Assembly: GCF_022808325.1 (NCBI RefSeq)
Contig: NZ_JALGCL010000004.1
Span: 124,001-188,000 of the forward strand
DNA from: Cognatiluteimonas sedimenti
GTDB taxonomy: Bacteria > Pseudomonadota > Gammaproteobacteria > Xanthomonadales > Xanthomonadaceae
Length of the DNA: 64,000 nucleotides
Direction: 5' to 3'
Positions 1-12,727 of the stretch are shown here, piece by piece. The notes beneath the pieces were generated by a model, which was given only the letters and a program-made list of their open reading frames with translations, ran no database searches and had not been told where the DNA came from. A program made the translations under genes and the position numbers. Each line of letters begins with the position of its first letter. Positions within the stretch are counted from its first letter, which is position 1.

Positions 1-2
1 CC

Positions 3-569
3 GCACAGGGCGCGGCGGTGGTCGCGCTCAACGCCAGGGACCGCGACGATCTCGGCGCGCTCGCGCCGTGGCTGCAGCCCGGCCGCAGCATCGTGCTGGT
101 GGGGTCGTCGGGCGCCGGCAAGTCGACGCTGACCAACACCCTGCTCGGGGTGGAGCGGATGAAGACCGGGGCCGTGCGCGACAGCGACGCCCGCGGCCGC
201 CACACCACCACCCATCGCGCGTTGATTCCGCTGCCGTCCGGCGCCTGCCTGATCGACACCCCGGGCATGCGCGAACTCAAGCCGACCGGCGAGGAAGACG
301 TCGCCGAGAATTTCTCCGACATCGAGGCGCTGGCCGAACAGTGCAGGTTCCGCGACTGCAAGCACGAGCGCGAACCCGGCTGCGCGGTGCGCGCCGCGCT
401 CGAGGCCGGCACCCTGGACGGCGAGCGCTACGCCAACTTCCTGAAGCTGCGCGACGAGGTCGCCGGCGCCGCCGGCAAGCTGGCCAACCGGATGGCGCAG
501 AAATCCGACGAGAAGGTGCAGGGCAAGGCATTGCACAAGCGGCTGGACGAGAAGTATGGACGCCATTAG
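3..569 (+). CDS. rsgA: Ribosome small-subunit-dependent GTPase A, 3' part
   Basis: The gene runs in from the left edge, so its OB-fold start is missing. RsgA is a circularly permuted GTPase that helps mature the 30S ribosomal subunit. The visible part has the P-loop GSSGAGKST, the DTPG switch motif and the C-terminal zinc-binding knuckle (CRFRDCKHEREPGC), followed by a basic helical tail ending in KYGRH. Reading is open from base 3, and the methionine or valine codons near base 18 are internal rather than true starts. The order G domain then Cys/His knuckle is diagnostic of the family. No partner is visible upstream; a 147-base gap follows. Confidence 0.95.
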   Translation, partial: AQGAAVVALNARDRDDLGALAPWLQPGRSIVLVGSSGAGKSTLTNTLLGVERMKTGAVRDSDARGRHTTTHRALIPLPSGACLIDTPGMRELKPTGEEDVAENFSDIEALAEQCRFRDCKHEREPGCAVRAALEAGTLDGERYANFLKLRDEVAGAAGKLANRMAQKSDEKVQGKALHKRLDEKYGRH

Positions 570-716
570 GCCTCCGGGCGGGGGCGGGCGACGCACGCGC
601 AACGCTGCGTTCCCGGCCATCGCCAACGCGGCGGGGGAGCGCCGGTGGATTCCCGCGGTGCCGGCACGCGACTCCCGCGACGCAGCCGGGATGACGGGCG
701 CCGCGGGCGCCCGGGA

Positions 717-1985
717 ATGCTGATGCCCCCGGCGCCCGAGGTCGCCCACCACGCCACGCTCGACGCACGCATGGTCCGCGCCGCGCGCGGGATCAAGCTG
801 CTGGGCCTGGTCAGCTGGCCGATGGAGGTGCAGCAGGCGTTCCTGGCGCAGCGCGCGGCCGGCAATACCGCGCTTCCGCGCTTCGATTACCCGAAACACG
901 ATTTCAGCGAGGCGCGGCGCGAGCTGGACGCGATCGCCGCCGCCGCCGACCCGCAGCACCCGCTCGGGCGCTACCTGGCCGAATCCGCGCGGGCCTGGGC
1001 GATCGCCGCCGAACTGCTGGAAGCGCTCGGCAGCGCCGCCGTGACCACGCATTCGCAGCGGCTGTTCGGTCGCCCCGACGAGCCCTTGCCCGGCAACGGC
1101 CCGAGCACGCGCGAGGCGGCGCGCCATTTCATCGCCATCGCCGACGAACTCGACCGCGAACTGCTGGCGCCGTCCGAGCAGGTCGCGATTTCGGCCACCG
1201 CGCTGCAACTGCAACTGCAATCCGACCTCGACGACTTCTTCAACCAGCGCGTGATCGAGGTGGTGCTCGACCCGAGCCTGATCGCCAAGGCCGCCGCCGG
1301 CGCCACCCGCATCCGCCTGCGCGCCGGTGCCGCGTTCAGCGACTACGACCGCCACCAGCTGCTGCAGCACGAGGCCTTCGTGCATTCGCTCACCGCGCTC
1401 AACGGCCGCGAGCAACCGCTGCTGCAGAGCATGGCGCTGTCCTCGCCGCGCACCACCGCCACCCAGGAAGGGCTGGCGACGTTCGCCGAGCAGATCACCG
1501 GCAGCATCGACATCGAGCGCATGAAACGGGTGTCGCTGCGGATCGAGGCGGTGGCGATGGCGCTGGACGGCGCCGACTTCGTGCAGGTGTTCCACTATTT
1601 CCTCGACGCCGGCCAGGACGAGGTCGAGAGCTTCTCCTCGGCGCAGCGGGTGTTCCGCGGGGTGCCGCTGACCGGTGGCGCCGCGTTCACCAAGGACACC
1701 GTGTACCTGCGCGGCCTGATCGGCGTGCACACGTTCTTCCGCTGGGCGTTGCGCCAGCGCAAGCTGCGGCTGTGCCGGCAGCTGTTCGCCGGCAAGATGA
1801 CCCTGGCCGACGCCACCCGCTTCGAGCCGCTGTTCGACGCCGGCGTGCTACTGCCGCCACGCTGGCTGCCGCACTGGCTGTCGCGGGCCAACGGCCTGGC
1901 CGGGATGCTGGCGTTCTCGCTGTTCGCCAACCGCATCCGCCTGGACGCGATGTCCGACGCGCCGCCGCTGCTGGCGACGCAATAG
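717..1985 (+). CDS. QEGLA-motif (DUF1704) protein, MATCAP-like zinc peptidase
   Basis: The protein is about 422 residues. It contains TQEGLATFAEQ, the signature of the 'flavohemoglobin expression-modulating QEGLA' family (DUF1704). About 40 residues before it lies an HEAFVH motif (HExxxH, first His near residue 218). In this family the HExxxH pair plus the downstream QEGLA glutamate match the zinc site of the eukaryotic tyrosine carboxypeptidases (MATCAP), so a metallopeptidase role is plausible, but the bacterial substrate is not known. No signal peptide is seen, so it is probably cytoplasmic. I chose the ATG at 717; a second ATG at 723 is equally possible and the longer reading from 645 looks like leader sequence. 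It stands alone, convergent with the next gene. Confidence 0.85.
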   Translation: MLMPPAPEVAHHATLDARMVRAARGIKLLGLVSWPMEVQQAFLAQRAAGNTALPRFDYPKHDFSEARRELDAIAAAADPQHPLGRYLAESARAWAIAAELLEALGSAAVTTHSQRLFGRPDEPLPGNGPSTREAARHFIAIADELDRELLAPSEQVAISATALQLQLQSDLDDFFNQRVIEVVLDPSLIAKAAAGATRIRLRAGAAFSDYDRHQLLQHEAFVHSLTALNGREQPLLQSMALSSPRTTATQEGLATFAEQITGSIDIERMKRVSLRIEAVAMALDGADFVQVFHYFLDAGQDEVESFSSAQRVFRGVPLTGGAAFTKDTVYLRGLIGVHTFFRWALRQRKLRLCRQLFAGKMTLADATRFEPLFDAGVLLPPRWLPHWLSRANGLAGMLAFSLFANRIRLDAMSDAPPLLATQ

Positions 1986-1993
1986 GGGCAGAC

Positions 1994-3373
1994 CTACGGC
2001 GGCGCGATGTGGCCGTCCGCGGTGATCACGGCATCGGCCGGCGCGTCGCCCGCCACCAGTTGCACGCGCCTGCCGATCGGGATGCCGCGATAGCTCGGGA
2101 TGTCGTGCGTCAGCCGCTCGAAGATCCAGGCGTCGTCCTCGGCCTCGGCGGCCACGCGCAGGCGCAACGGCGTGGCGCCGCTTGCCCGCGCCGCATGCGC
2201 GGCGACCGCCTCGGCCAGCGCCGGGGAAAACACCGCCTGCACGTCCCCGGCATGGCGCATCTTGCGCATCACGTTGGCGCCGTGCCACAGGCATAGCAGC
2301 GCGCACAGAGCGATCACGCCGCGGCCCCAGCGCGGTGCCCGTGGCCACGCCGCGGCGACCGCCATCGTCGTGACCGCGGCGTAGCCGTAGCCATAGTGGT
2401 TCCAGCTGCTGCCCAGCGGCAGCACCGGCGCCAGCGCGGCGATGCCGCCGAGCAGGAAGATCGCGGCCAGGCGCGGGCGGCTGCGCCACAGCACCGCCAG
2501 CAATGCCAGCCACAGCACGCCGGCCACGACGATGCGGCTGGTGATGCCGCGCGACAACGTCAGGAAGGTCTCGAACGCGTTCGGCACGAACGCGAACAAC
2601 TGGTATTCGAGCCAGCGCAGCGGTGCGTGCGCGGCACTCACCACGTACAAGCCGCCATCGCGCGGCGCGTGCAGCAGCACGCCGACGCGCAGCGCGAGGT
2701 AGGCCGCCACCACCGCCGCCGACGCCAGCGTCGCCGCGGCCCAATGGCGCTTGCGGCCATCGAACCACCACGCCAGCGCCAGCAACGCCGGGATCGCCGC
2801 CGCCGCTTCCTTCGCCAGCAGGCCGATCGCGCTGAACGCGGCCGCGGCCAGCGCCGCCACCGCCGGCCGCGGCCAGCGCGTCGCCACCAGCCCGGCCAGC
2901 AATGCGCAGCCCAGCCACGCGAGGTCGCCGATGGTCCCGACCCAGCCGTGCACGTAGCTCGCAAACGGCCCCAGCGCGAACACCAGCGCGCCCGCGGCCG
3001 CCGGCAGCGCCGCCACCCCGAATCGCCGCGCCAGCACGCACAGCAGCGCCGCGTTGCCCGCGCCCCAGGCCACCAGCAGCGCATGGAAGGCCTGCGGCTG
3101 CGCGAACAGCTGCCGCGACAGCCACATCCACAGGTTGAAGGTCAGTGGCCGGTACTGGAACGCGTCGATCGCGCCCCACGAAAACCACGGGATCGGCCCC
3201 GCCTCGCCTGCCGTCGCCGCCCACTGCAACTCGTCATGGCTGAAATAGCCGGGATTGGCGATCAGCGTCCATTGCCCGAGCAGCGCCAGCGCGAACACCA
3301 GCAGCGGCGACCAGCGCGCCAGCCCTGGCCGGGCGCGCAACGGTGGCCTCGCCGGTTCCATCGAAATCGCCAT
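1994..3373 (-). CDS. Polytopic membrane protein, possible GT-C glycosyltransferase
   Basis: This 459-residue protein is almost entirely hydrophobic, with roughly ten predicted membrane segments and short basic loops. After the first segment it has an acidic pair in the sequence YFSHDELQWAA. A short acidic motif in the first periplasmic loop is typical of GT-C-type lipid-linked sugar transferases (ArnT/PMT-like), so that is my best guess. No other family motif is clear, and a general membrane-protein label would be equally safe. The ATG at 3373 is preferred to the one at 3514 because the extra 47 residues are low-complexity and would overlap the maeB promoter region. It is divergent from maeB, with 130 bases between the starts. 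Confidence 0.6.
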   Translation of the reverse strand: MAISMEPARPPLRARPGLARWSPLLVFALALLGQWTLIANPGYFSHDELQWAATAGEAGPIPWFSWGAIDAFQYRPLTFNLWMWLSRQLFAQPQAFHALLVAWGAGNAALLCVLARRFGVAALPAAAGALVFALGPFASYVHGWVGTIGDLAWLGCALLAGLVATRWPRPAVAALAAAAFSAIGLLAKEAAAAIPALLALAWWFDGRKRHWAAATLASAAVVAAYLALRVGVLLHAPRDGGLYVVSAAHAPLRWLEYQLFAFVPNAFETFLTLSRGITSRIVVAGVLWLALLAVLWRSRPRLAAIFLLGGIAALAPVLPLGSSWNHYGYGYAAVTTMAVAAAWPRAPRWGRGVIALCALLCLWHGANVMRKMRHAGDVQAVFSPALAEAVAAHAARASGATPLRLRVAAEAEDDAWIFERLTHDIPSYRGIPIGRRVQLVAGDAPADAVITADGHIAPP

Positions 3374-3469
3374 GCCGCCTCCGCCTGCGAACGCCGCATT
3401 CTGCGCGATCGGCGCCGGCGGCGGCCATCGCCGCGCGACCGGCGCCGCCGGGGTGTCGCCGGAAGCGGC

Positions 3470-3475
3470 TAGAAT
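3470..3475 (+). promoter_or_regulatory. Candidate -10 element for maeB
   Basis: The hexamer TAGAAT lies 28 bases before the maeB start in the divergent spacer. It matches five of six bases of the sigma-70 -10 consensus; no convincing -35 hexamer is seen. Confidence 0.35.
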
Positions 3476-3503
3476 CGAATGCCCGACCGAGGTTCGTGAT
3501 CCG

Positions 3504-5885
<2,382 letters not shown>

Positions 5886-5898
5886 CGCTTCGGGAGCA

Positions 5899-5925
5899 GA
5901 GCTCGCGGCTGAAGCCGCTCCCACA
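5899..5925 (-). repeat. REP palindrome, copy 1
   Basis: One full REP unit with the core GCGGCTTCAGCCGC, a GTGGGA head and a GAGCTC tail, read on the minus strand. It lies 14 bases after maeB, where it may also act as a transcript-end hairpin. Confidence 0.85.
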
Positions 5926-5956
5926 AAATCCTGCTGTCACCTGTAGGAGCAGTTTC

Positions 5957-5983
5957 GGTGGGAGCGGCTTCAGCCGCGAGCTC
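5957..5983 (+). repeat. REP palindrome, copy 2
   Basis: A full REP unit on the plus strand, inverted relative to copy 1 and 31 bases away. The two could pair as a BIME-like inverted pair. Confidence 0.85.
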
Positions 5984-6008
5984 TTAACCAGCCCGCTAAA
6001 GCGGCCTC

Positions 6009-6033
6009 TGCAGGAGCGGCTTCAGCCGCGAGG
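6009..6033 (+). repeat. REP palindrome, copy 3 (variant head)
   Basis: The core GCGGCTTCAGCCGC is intact, but the head reads GCAGGAG instead of GTGGGAG and the tail is GAGGCG. It is a diverged member of the same family. Confidence 0.75.
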
Positions 6034-6079
6034 CGCCTCCACCCATCCCGTACACCTGCATCCCGTACCAGCAGGATGT

Positions 6080-6106
6080 CGTGGGAGCGGCTTCAGCCGC
6101 GAGCTC
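6080..6106 (+). repeat. REP palindrome, copy 4, overlapping the RAYT stop codon
   Basis: A full REP unit that overlaps the last codons of the RAYT gene on the other strand. The transposase's final Ala-Arg-Gly and its TGA are encoded by this repeat. Confidence 0.85.
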
Positions 6107-6593
6107 CTCCCACCCATACCGCATCCCAATATGGATACTGCCCGGCGGACCGCACCAGCCCCGACCGCACCGGGTTCAACACCAGGTACCTCGCCGCGGC
6201 CCTGATTTCGTTGTCGTGCCGCAACCCACGGTCATGGAATCCATTGGCCCAGACCGGCCCGAGCTGCGGATACAACTGCCCCAGCCGCCGTGCGGTCGCG
6301 CCCTTGATGGCTCCGATCCGATGCGACAGATCGTCGCCTTCGCCAAGTTCTACCAACCCGTGCCAGTGATCGGGCATCAACACCCAGGCCAGCAGCTGTG
6401 TCGCCTGCCATCCATCCGCGGCCGCGAGCATGCGGGCGGCATCTGACGCCACGGCGGCGGGCCGGAAGTGCGGCTTGCGAAAGGCAGTGGTGAAGGTCAC
6501 CAGGTAAACCTGGCCGGGAATCGACCAGCGGCCGATGCGGAGTGCCATGGAGTGCATGCCGGCAGCTTCGTCGCCGGGGCTAGCGCGCACCAT
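6093..6593 (-). CDS. REP-associated tyrosine transposase (RAYT)
   Basis: The 166-residue product belongs to the Y1_Tnp/TnpREP family, single-copy domesticated relatives of IS200/IS605 transposases that act on REP palindromes. It shows the HUH metal motif in MPDHWHGLVEL (His76 and His78), the downstream helix IRAAARYLVLNPVRSGL whose Tyr136 is the expected nucleophile, and the family's early VTFTTAFRKPHF segment. Length is typical. The annotated start could be the ATG at 6593 or internal Met13/Met16. REP units lie on both sides, one encodes its stop codon, and a half-REP tandem array lies upstream. This arrangement is the normal habitat of a RAYT gene. All catalytic residues are present, so it may be active. 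Confidence 0.93.
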   Translation of the reverse strand: MVRASPGDEAAGMHSMALRIGRWSIPGQVYLVTFTTAFRKPHFRPAAVASDAARMLAAADGWQATQLLAWVLMPDHWHGLVELGEGDDLSHRIGAIKGATARRLGQLYPQLGPVWANGFHDRGLRHDNEIRAAARYLVLNPVRSGLVRSAGQYPYWDAVWVGGARG

Positions 6594-6644
6594 CGGGATC
6601 AGGCGCGGGTGAGGGTAGGGATTTTGGAGGAGGTGAGGAGAAAA

Positions 6645-6671
6645 GAGCTCGCGGCTGAAGCCGCTCCCACA
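6645..6671 (-). repeat. REP palindrome, copy 5
   Basis: A full REP unit on the minus strand just upstream of the RAYT start, in the same orientation as copy 1. Confidence 0.85.
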
Positions 6672-6690
6672 AAAAAAATCCTGCAGCCAA

Positions 6691-6796
6691 CCGTGGGAGC
6701 GGCTTCTGTGGGATGGGGCTTCCGTGGGAGCGGCTTCCGTGGGAGCGGGCTTCTGTGGGAGCGGGCTTCTGTGGGAGCGGCTTCAGCCGCGAGCTT
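6691..6796 (+). repeat. Tandem array of half-REP units ending in one full REP
   Basis: Six head-to-tail copies of a 15-16 base unit of the form (C/T)GTGGGAGCGGCTTC, with small variants such as GGGCTT and GGATGG. Only the last unit continues into the second arm of the palindrome (AGCCGCGAGC). The first five are therefore REP heads lacking the hairpin's right arm. The 308-base stretch from 6594 to 6901 holds this array, copy 5 and the aceE promoter region, and no other gene. Confidence 0.85.
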
Positions 6797-6828
6797 TCCC
6801 CTCCGGCCTCATCGCCACCCCCCCCTGC

Positions 6829-6834
6829 TAGAAT
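6829..6834 (+). promoter_or_regulatory. Candidate -10 element for aceE
   Basis: The hexamer TAGAAT lies about 70 bases before the aceE start and just downstream of the REP array. It is the same -10-like hexamer as in front of maeB. A -35 element is not clear. Confidence 0.35.
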
Positions 6835-6901
6835 GAAAACTCCAGAAAACCGACCGAATTGCGCGGCCAGCGGGCCGTGCGGAGCCGAGACAGTGAACGC
6901 A

Positions 6902-9589
<2,688 letters not shown>

Positions 9590-9612
9590 GGCGACGCGGT
9601 TGCGGGCACCGA

Positions 9613-9640
9613 AGGGCGGCCAGCGGCCGCCCTTTGCTTT
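9613..9640 (+). terminator. Rho-independent terminator after aceE
   Basis: A 9-base-pair GC-rich stem (AGGGCGGCC with GGCCGCCCT around an AGC loop) is followed by TTGCTTT, 24 bases after the aceE stop. Confidence 0.85.
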
Positions 9641-9691
9641 GGTCGCCTGGCCGTCGCGAACGCCGCCGCGGGCGCGCGCGGCCCGCGTCGC

Positions 9692-10600
9692 TCAGCGCGC
9701 CACGCTCCATGCCGGCACCGCGAACGCCTCGACCAGGTAATCGACCAGCCGCCGGGTCTTGATCGGCAGGTGCTTGCGCGACGGATAGACCGCGTGGATG
9801 CCCAGCGTCATTGCCCGGTAATCCGGCATCAGTTCGACCAGGCTGCCCTGGCGAAGGTCGTCGGCGACGATGAAATCCGGTTGCAGGATGATGCCCTGGT
9901 GGTCGAGCGCGGCCGCGCGGCAGGTATCGCCGTTGTTGGCGTGGATGCGCGCGTGGGTGCGAACGGCAACCGCGTTGCCGTCCGGCGCGGTGAAGGTCCA
10001 CTCGTCCCGCGCCGCCCAGTAGCTGTAGGAAATCACCGCGTGCCCGGCCAGTTCGCCCGGATGTCGTGGCGTGCCGTGCTGCGCCAGGTACTGCGGTGAA
10101 GCGCACGCCACCATCCGCGTCGTCGCCAGCTGCCGGCTCACCAGCTGCGAGCTGGGCAGGTTGGTGATGCGCACCGCCAGGTCGTAACCCTCCTCGACCA
10201 GGTCCACGACGCGATCGCTCAGCGCGATGTCCAGCGATACCTTGGGATGCAGTTGCGCGAAACGCCCCCACAGCGGCGCCAGGTGCAGCACGCCGAAGGT
10301 GAGCGGGGCATTGATCCGCAGCAGCCCGCTGGGCTCGCCGCTGCGCGAGCTGATTTCCGACTCGGCCTCGTCGACCGCGGCCAGCATGTCCTTGGCGCGG
10401 GCGAAGAACAGCTGGCCATCGTCGGTCAGCGACAGCCGCCGCGTGGTCCGTTGCAGCAGGCGCGCGCCCAGGCGCTGTTCCAGCTCGGCCACGTGGCGCG
10501 AGACGGCCGCCTTCGACAGGCCGGTCGCGTCCGCGGCGCCGACGAAGCTGCCGGCATCGACGACGGCGACAAAGCTGGCCATCTGCTGGAATTTGTCCAT
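9692..10600 (-). CDS. LysR-family transcriptional regulator
   Basis: A standard 302-residue LysR regulator. The N-terminal winged helix-turn-helix (residues about 5-62) includes AADATGLSKAAVSRHVAELE and ARLLQRTTRRLSLT. A periplasmic-binding-protein-like effector domain starts around residue 90. It is divergent from the oxidoreductase/DoxX/dioxygenase operon with a 124-base spacer, which is the usual layout for a LysR protein controlling the neighbouring operon. The subgroup is the one often next to redox or quinone-response genes, but the effector cannot be read from the sequence. A dyad in the spacer is its likely binding site. Confidence 0.93.
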   Translation of the reverse strand: MDKFQQMASFVAVVDAGSFVGAADATGLSKAAVSRHVAELEQRLGARLLQRTTRRLSLTDDGQLFFARAKDMLAAVDEAESEISSRSGEPSGLLRINAPLTFGVLHLAPLWGRFAQLHPKVSLDIALSDRVVDLVEEGYDLAVRITNLPSSQLVSRQLATTRMVACASPQYLAQHGTPRHPGELAGHAVISYSYWAARDEWTFTAPDGNAVAVRTHARIHANNGDTCRAAALDHQGIILQPDFIVADDLRQGSLVELMPDYRAMTLGIHAVYPSRKHLPIKTRRLVDYLVEAFAVPAWSVAR

Positions 10601-10655
10601 GCCCTGGCTCCTTTGTCTCGATTAGTGAGACAGTCAGTCAACCGAATGGTAGTTT

Positions 10656-10672
10656 ATCAATGTCGATGTGAT
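10656..10672. promoter_or_regulatory. Candidate LysR operator dyad
   Basis: ATCA-N9-TGAT inverted repeat in an AT-rich patch of the divergent spacer, containing a T-N11-A core as LysR boxes do. It lies 55 bases before the lysR start and 52 before the operon start. Confidence 0.5.
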
Positions 10673-10724
10673 CAATAGAGTGTCTCCCATGCCCGGACGC
10701 CCCGGGCAACCAACGGAGACCGCC

Positions 10725-11357
10725 ATGAGCATCACCCTGATCGGCACCGGCAACATGGGCTCGGCCCTGGCCACCCAGCTCACCCGCGCCGGCCATGCCC
10801 TGCGCATCACCGCCCGTGACCCGGCCAAGGCGCAGGCGCTCGCCGCCGCCAACCCGGGCGCCGTGGCCGCCACCCCCGCCGACGCCCTGGACGGCTCCGA
10901 CGTGGTCATCGTCGCCACCGGCTATGCCGACGCGGTGCCGGCGCTGCGTTCGCTGGGGTCGCTCAAGGGCAAGGTCGTCATCGACATCACCAACCCGCTG
11001 ACCGCCGACTTCATGGGCCTGACCCTGGGCCACGACACCTCCGCCGCCGAAGAAATCGCCAAGGCGGTGCCCGAGGCCGAAGTGGCCAAGGCGTTCAACA
11101 CGCTGTTCGCGCAGGTGCTGGCGGAAGGCCCGCGGTTCGCCGATGGCCAGGTCGCGCAATCGTTCGTCGCCAGCGACAGCGAGCGCGCCAAGCAGACCGC
11201 GACCGCGCTGATCGAAAGCATCGGCTTCACCCCAGTCGACGCCGGCCCGCTGAAGAACGCGCGCTATCTCGAACCGCTGGCCGGATTGAACATCTATCTC
11301 GGCTATGGCGCCGGCCGCGGCACCGCGATCGCGCCGACCTGGATCAGCAAGGCCTGA
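10725..11357 (+). CDS. NAD(P)-binding oxidoreductase, F420-reductase-like
   Basis: The 210-residue protein opens with the Rossmann motif GTGNMGSALA and resembles the F420:NADP oxidoreductase/NADPH-dependent reductase family (PF03807). This family is short, cytosolic and often acts on flavin or quinone-like partners. In organisms such as this, F420 itself is not expected, so the true substrate is unknown. I chose the ATG at 10725 because GGAG lies 7 bases before it; the frame opens at 10668 but would cover the operator. It is the first gene of an operon with doxX-, dioxygenase- and hydrolase-type genes and is likely controlled by the divergent LysR. Confidence 0.88.
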   Translation: MSITLIGTGNMGSALATQLTRAGHALRITARDPAKAQALAAANPGAVAATPADALDGSDVVIVATGYADAVPALRSLGSLKGKVVIDITNPLTADFMGLTLGHDTSAAEEIAKAVPEAEVAKAFNTLFAQVLAEGPRFADGQVAQSFVASDSERAKQTATALIESIGFTPVDAGPLKNARYLEPLAGLNIYLGYGAGRGTAIAPTWISKA

Positions 11358-11399
11358 CGCCGCGGCGTCGCCACCCACACATCTTCCAAGGACCTACCC

Positions 11400-11837
11400 A
11401 TGAACGCCATCTCTGCATCGTCCCGCGCACTTCCGATCAACGCGTCCCTGGACGCCACCGCATCGCTGCTCGGCCGCCTCGGCCTGTCGCTGATCTTCAT
11501 CATTTCCGGCTGGGGCAAGATCGCCGGCTATGCCGGCACCCAGCAGTACATGGAAGCCATGGGCGTGCCCGGCGGCCTGTTGCCGCTGGTGATCGCGCTC
11601 GAGCTCGGCGGCGGCCTGGCGATCCTCGGCGGCGCCTTCACCCGCTGGATCGCGCTGGCGCTCGCCGCGTTCTCGCTCGCCAGCGCCGCGCTGTTCCACG
11701 CCGACTTCGGCGATGCCGCGCAGGCGATCAACTTCTGGAAGAACGTGGCGATGGCCGGCGGCTTCCTGATGCTCGCCGCCCACGGCGCCGGCCGCTTCAG
11801 CCTCGAGCAGGCATGGAGCGAGCGCCGCAACCGCTGA
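11400..11837 (+). CDS. DoxX-family inner-membrane protein
   Basis: The protein is 145 residues with four hydrophobic segments and the family opening GRLGLSLIFIISGWGKIAGY. DoxX-family proteins are small four-helix membrane proteins; some are subunits of quinol oxidase complexes and others are linked to thiol or quinone stress. The gene lies 42 bases after the F420-reductase-like gene and 62 bases before a dioxygenase. This gene set behind a LysR regulator is common in Proteobacteria and suggests a response to quinones or electrophiles; that is inference. Confidence 0.9.
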   Translation: MNAISASSRALPINASLDATASLLGRLGLSLIFIISGWGKIAGYAGTQQYMEAMGVPGGLLPLVIALELGGGLAILGGAFTRWIALALAAFSLASAALFHADFGDAAQAINFWKNVAMAGGFLMLAAHGAGRFSLEQAWSERRNR

Positions 11838-11899
11838 CATCCACGCATCACCCCACGGCAGCGGGCGCACCACGCCCGCTGCCTTTGCAGGAGCCCGCC

Positions 11900-12727
11900 A
11901 TGACCCCCGCCCCCGTGCTCTTCATCTCCCACGGCTCGCCGATGTTCGCGCTGCAACCTGGCCGGCTCGGCCCCAACCTGGGCGCCCTCGGCCAGGCGAT
12001 GCCCGACATCCGCGCGGTGCTGGTGGTGTCGCCGCACTGGCAGACTCGCGGCGTGCGCGTCGGCGCCGGCGCCGCGCCGGAGACCATCCACGACTTCGGT
12101 GGCTTCCCCGCCGCGCTGTACCAGCTGCAATACCCCGCACCCGGGGCGCCGGGCCTGGCGCAGGACGCCGCGCGGCTGCTCACGATCGCCGGTTTCGGGG
12201 TCGGGTTCGACGAACGCCGCGGCCTGGACCACGGCGCCTGGGTGCCGCTGCGGCACCTGTTCCCGCAGGCCGACGTGCCGGTGTTCCAGGTCTCGCTGCC
12301 GCACGACATCGATGCGGCCGGCGCCTTGCGGCTGGGCCAGGCGCTGGCGCCGCTGCGCGAGCGTGGCGTGCTGGTGGTCGGGTCCGGCAGCCTCACCCAC
12401 AACCTGCATGAATTCCGCCAGCACATCCGTGATCCGGAATACGCGCAGCAGTTCGCCGACTGGGTCCACGATGCTGTGCTCGCGCGCGACGTCGACGCGC
12501 TGGTCGACTACCGCCGCCGCGCACCGCACGCGGCGCGCGCGCATCCCACCGAGGAGCACTACCTGCCGCTGCTGGTCGCTGCGGGCGCGAGTTCCGGCGA
12601 AGACGCGGCGCGCCTGGTCGAAGGCGGCATGACCGACGGCGTGCTGTCGATGGATTCGTTCGCGTTCGGCCTGCCACAAGCGGCCAACGATGCGCTGGAT
12701 CGGCTCGCGCAAGGCCAGGCCGCATGA
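11900..12727 (+). CDS. ygiD: Class III extradiol (DODA-type) dioxygenase
   Basis: The 275-residue product belongs to the LigB-fold 4,5-DOPA-type extradiol dioxygenases, which open catechol rings using a metal held by histidines. Characteristic pieces are FISHGSPMFAL, VSPHWQTRG, LDHGAWVPLRHLFP and GSGSLTHNLHEF; the histidines in these are the expected metal ligands. The length fits the family (about 260-280). Bacterial YgiD accepts L-DOPA and related catechols in vitro, but the natural substrate is uncertain. GGAG lies 8 bases before the start. It overlaps the next gene by 4 bases (ATGA), so the two are translationally coupled. Confidence 0.9.
   Translation: MTPAPVLFISHGSPMFALQPGRLGPNLGALGQAMPDIRAVLVVSPHWQTRGVRVGAGAAPETIHDFGGFPAALYQLQYPAPGAPGLAQDAARLLTIAGFGVGFDERRGLDHGAWVPLRHLFPQADVPVFQVSLPHDIDAAGALRLGQALAPLRERGVLVVGSGSLTHNLHEFRQHIRDPEYAQQFADWVHDAVLARDVDALVDYRRRAPHAARAHPTEEHYLPLLVAAGASSGEDAARLVEGGMTDGVLSMDSFAFGLPQAANDALDRLAQGQAA

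Noticed and set aside
6691-6796. CRISPR-like short tandem repeat
   Set aside because: There are no unique spacers between the units and no cas genes; the units are REP heads.
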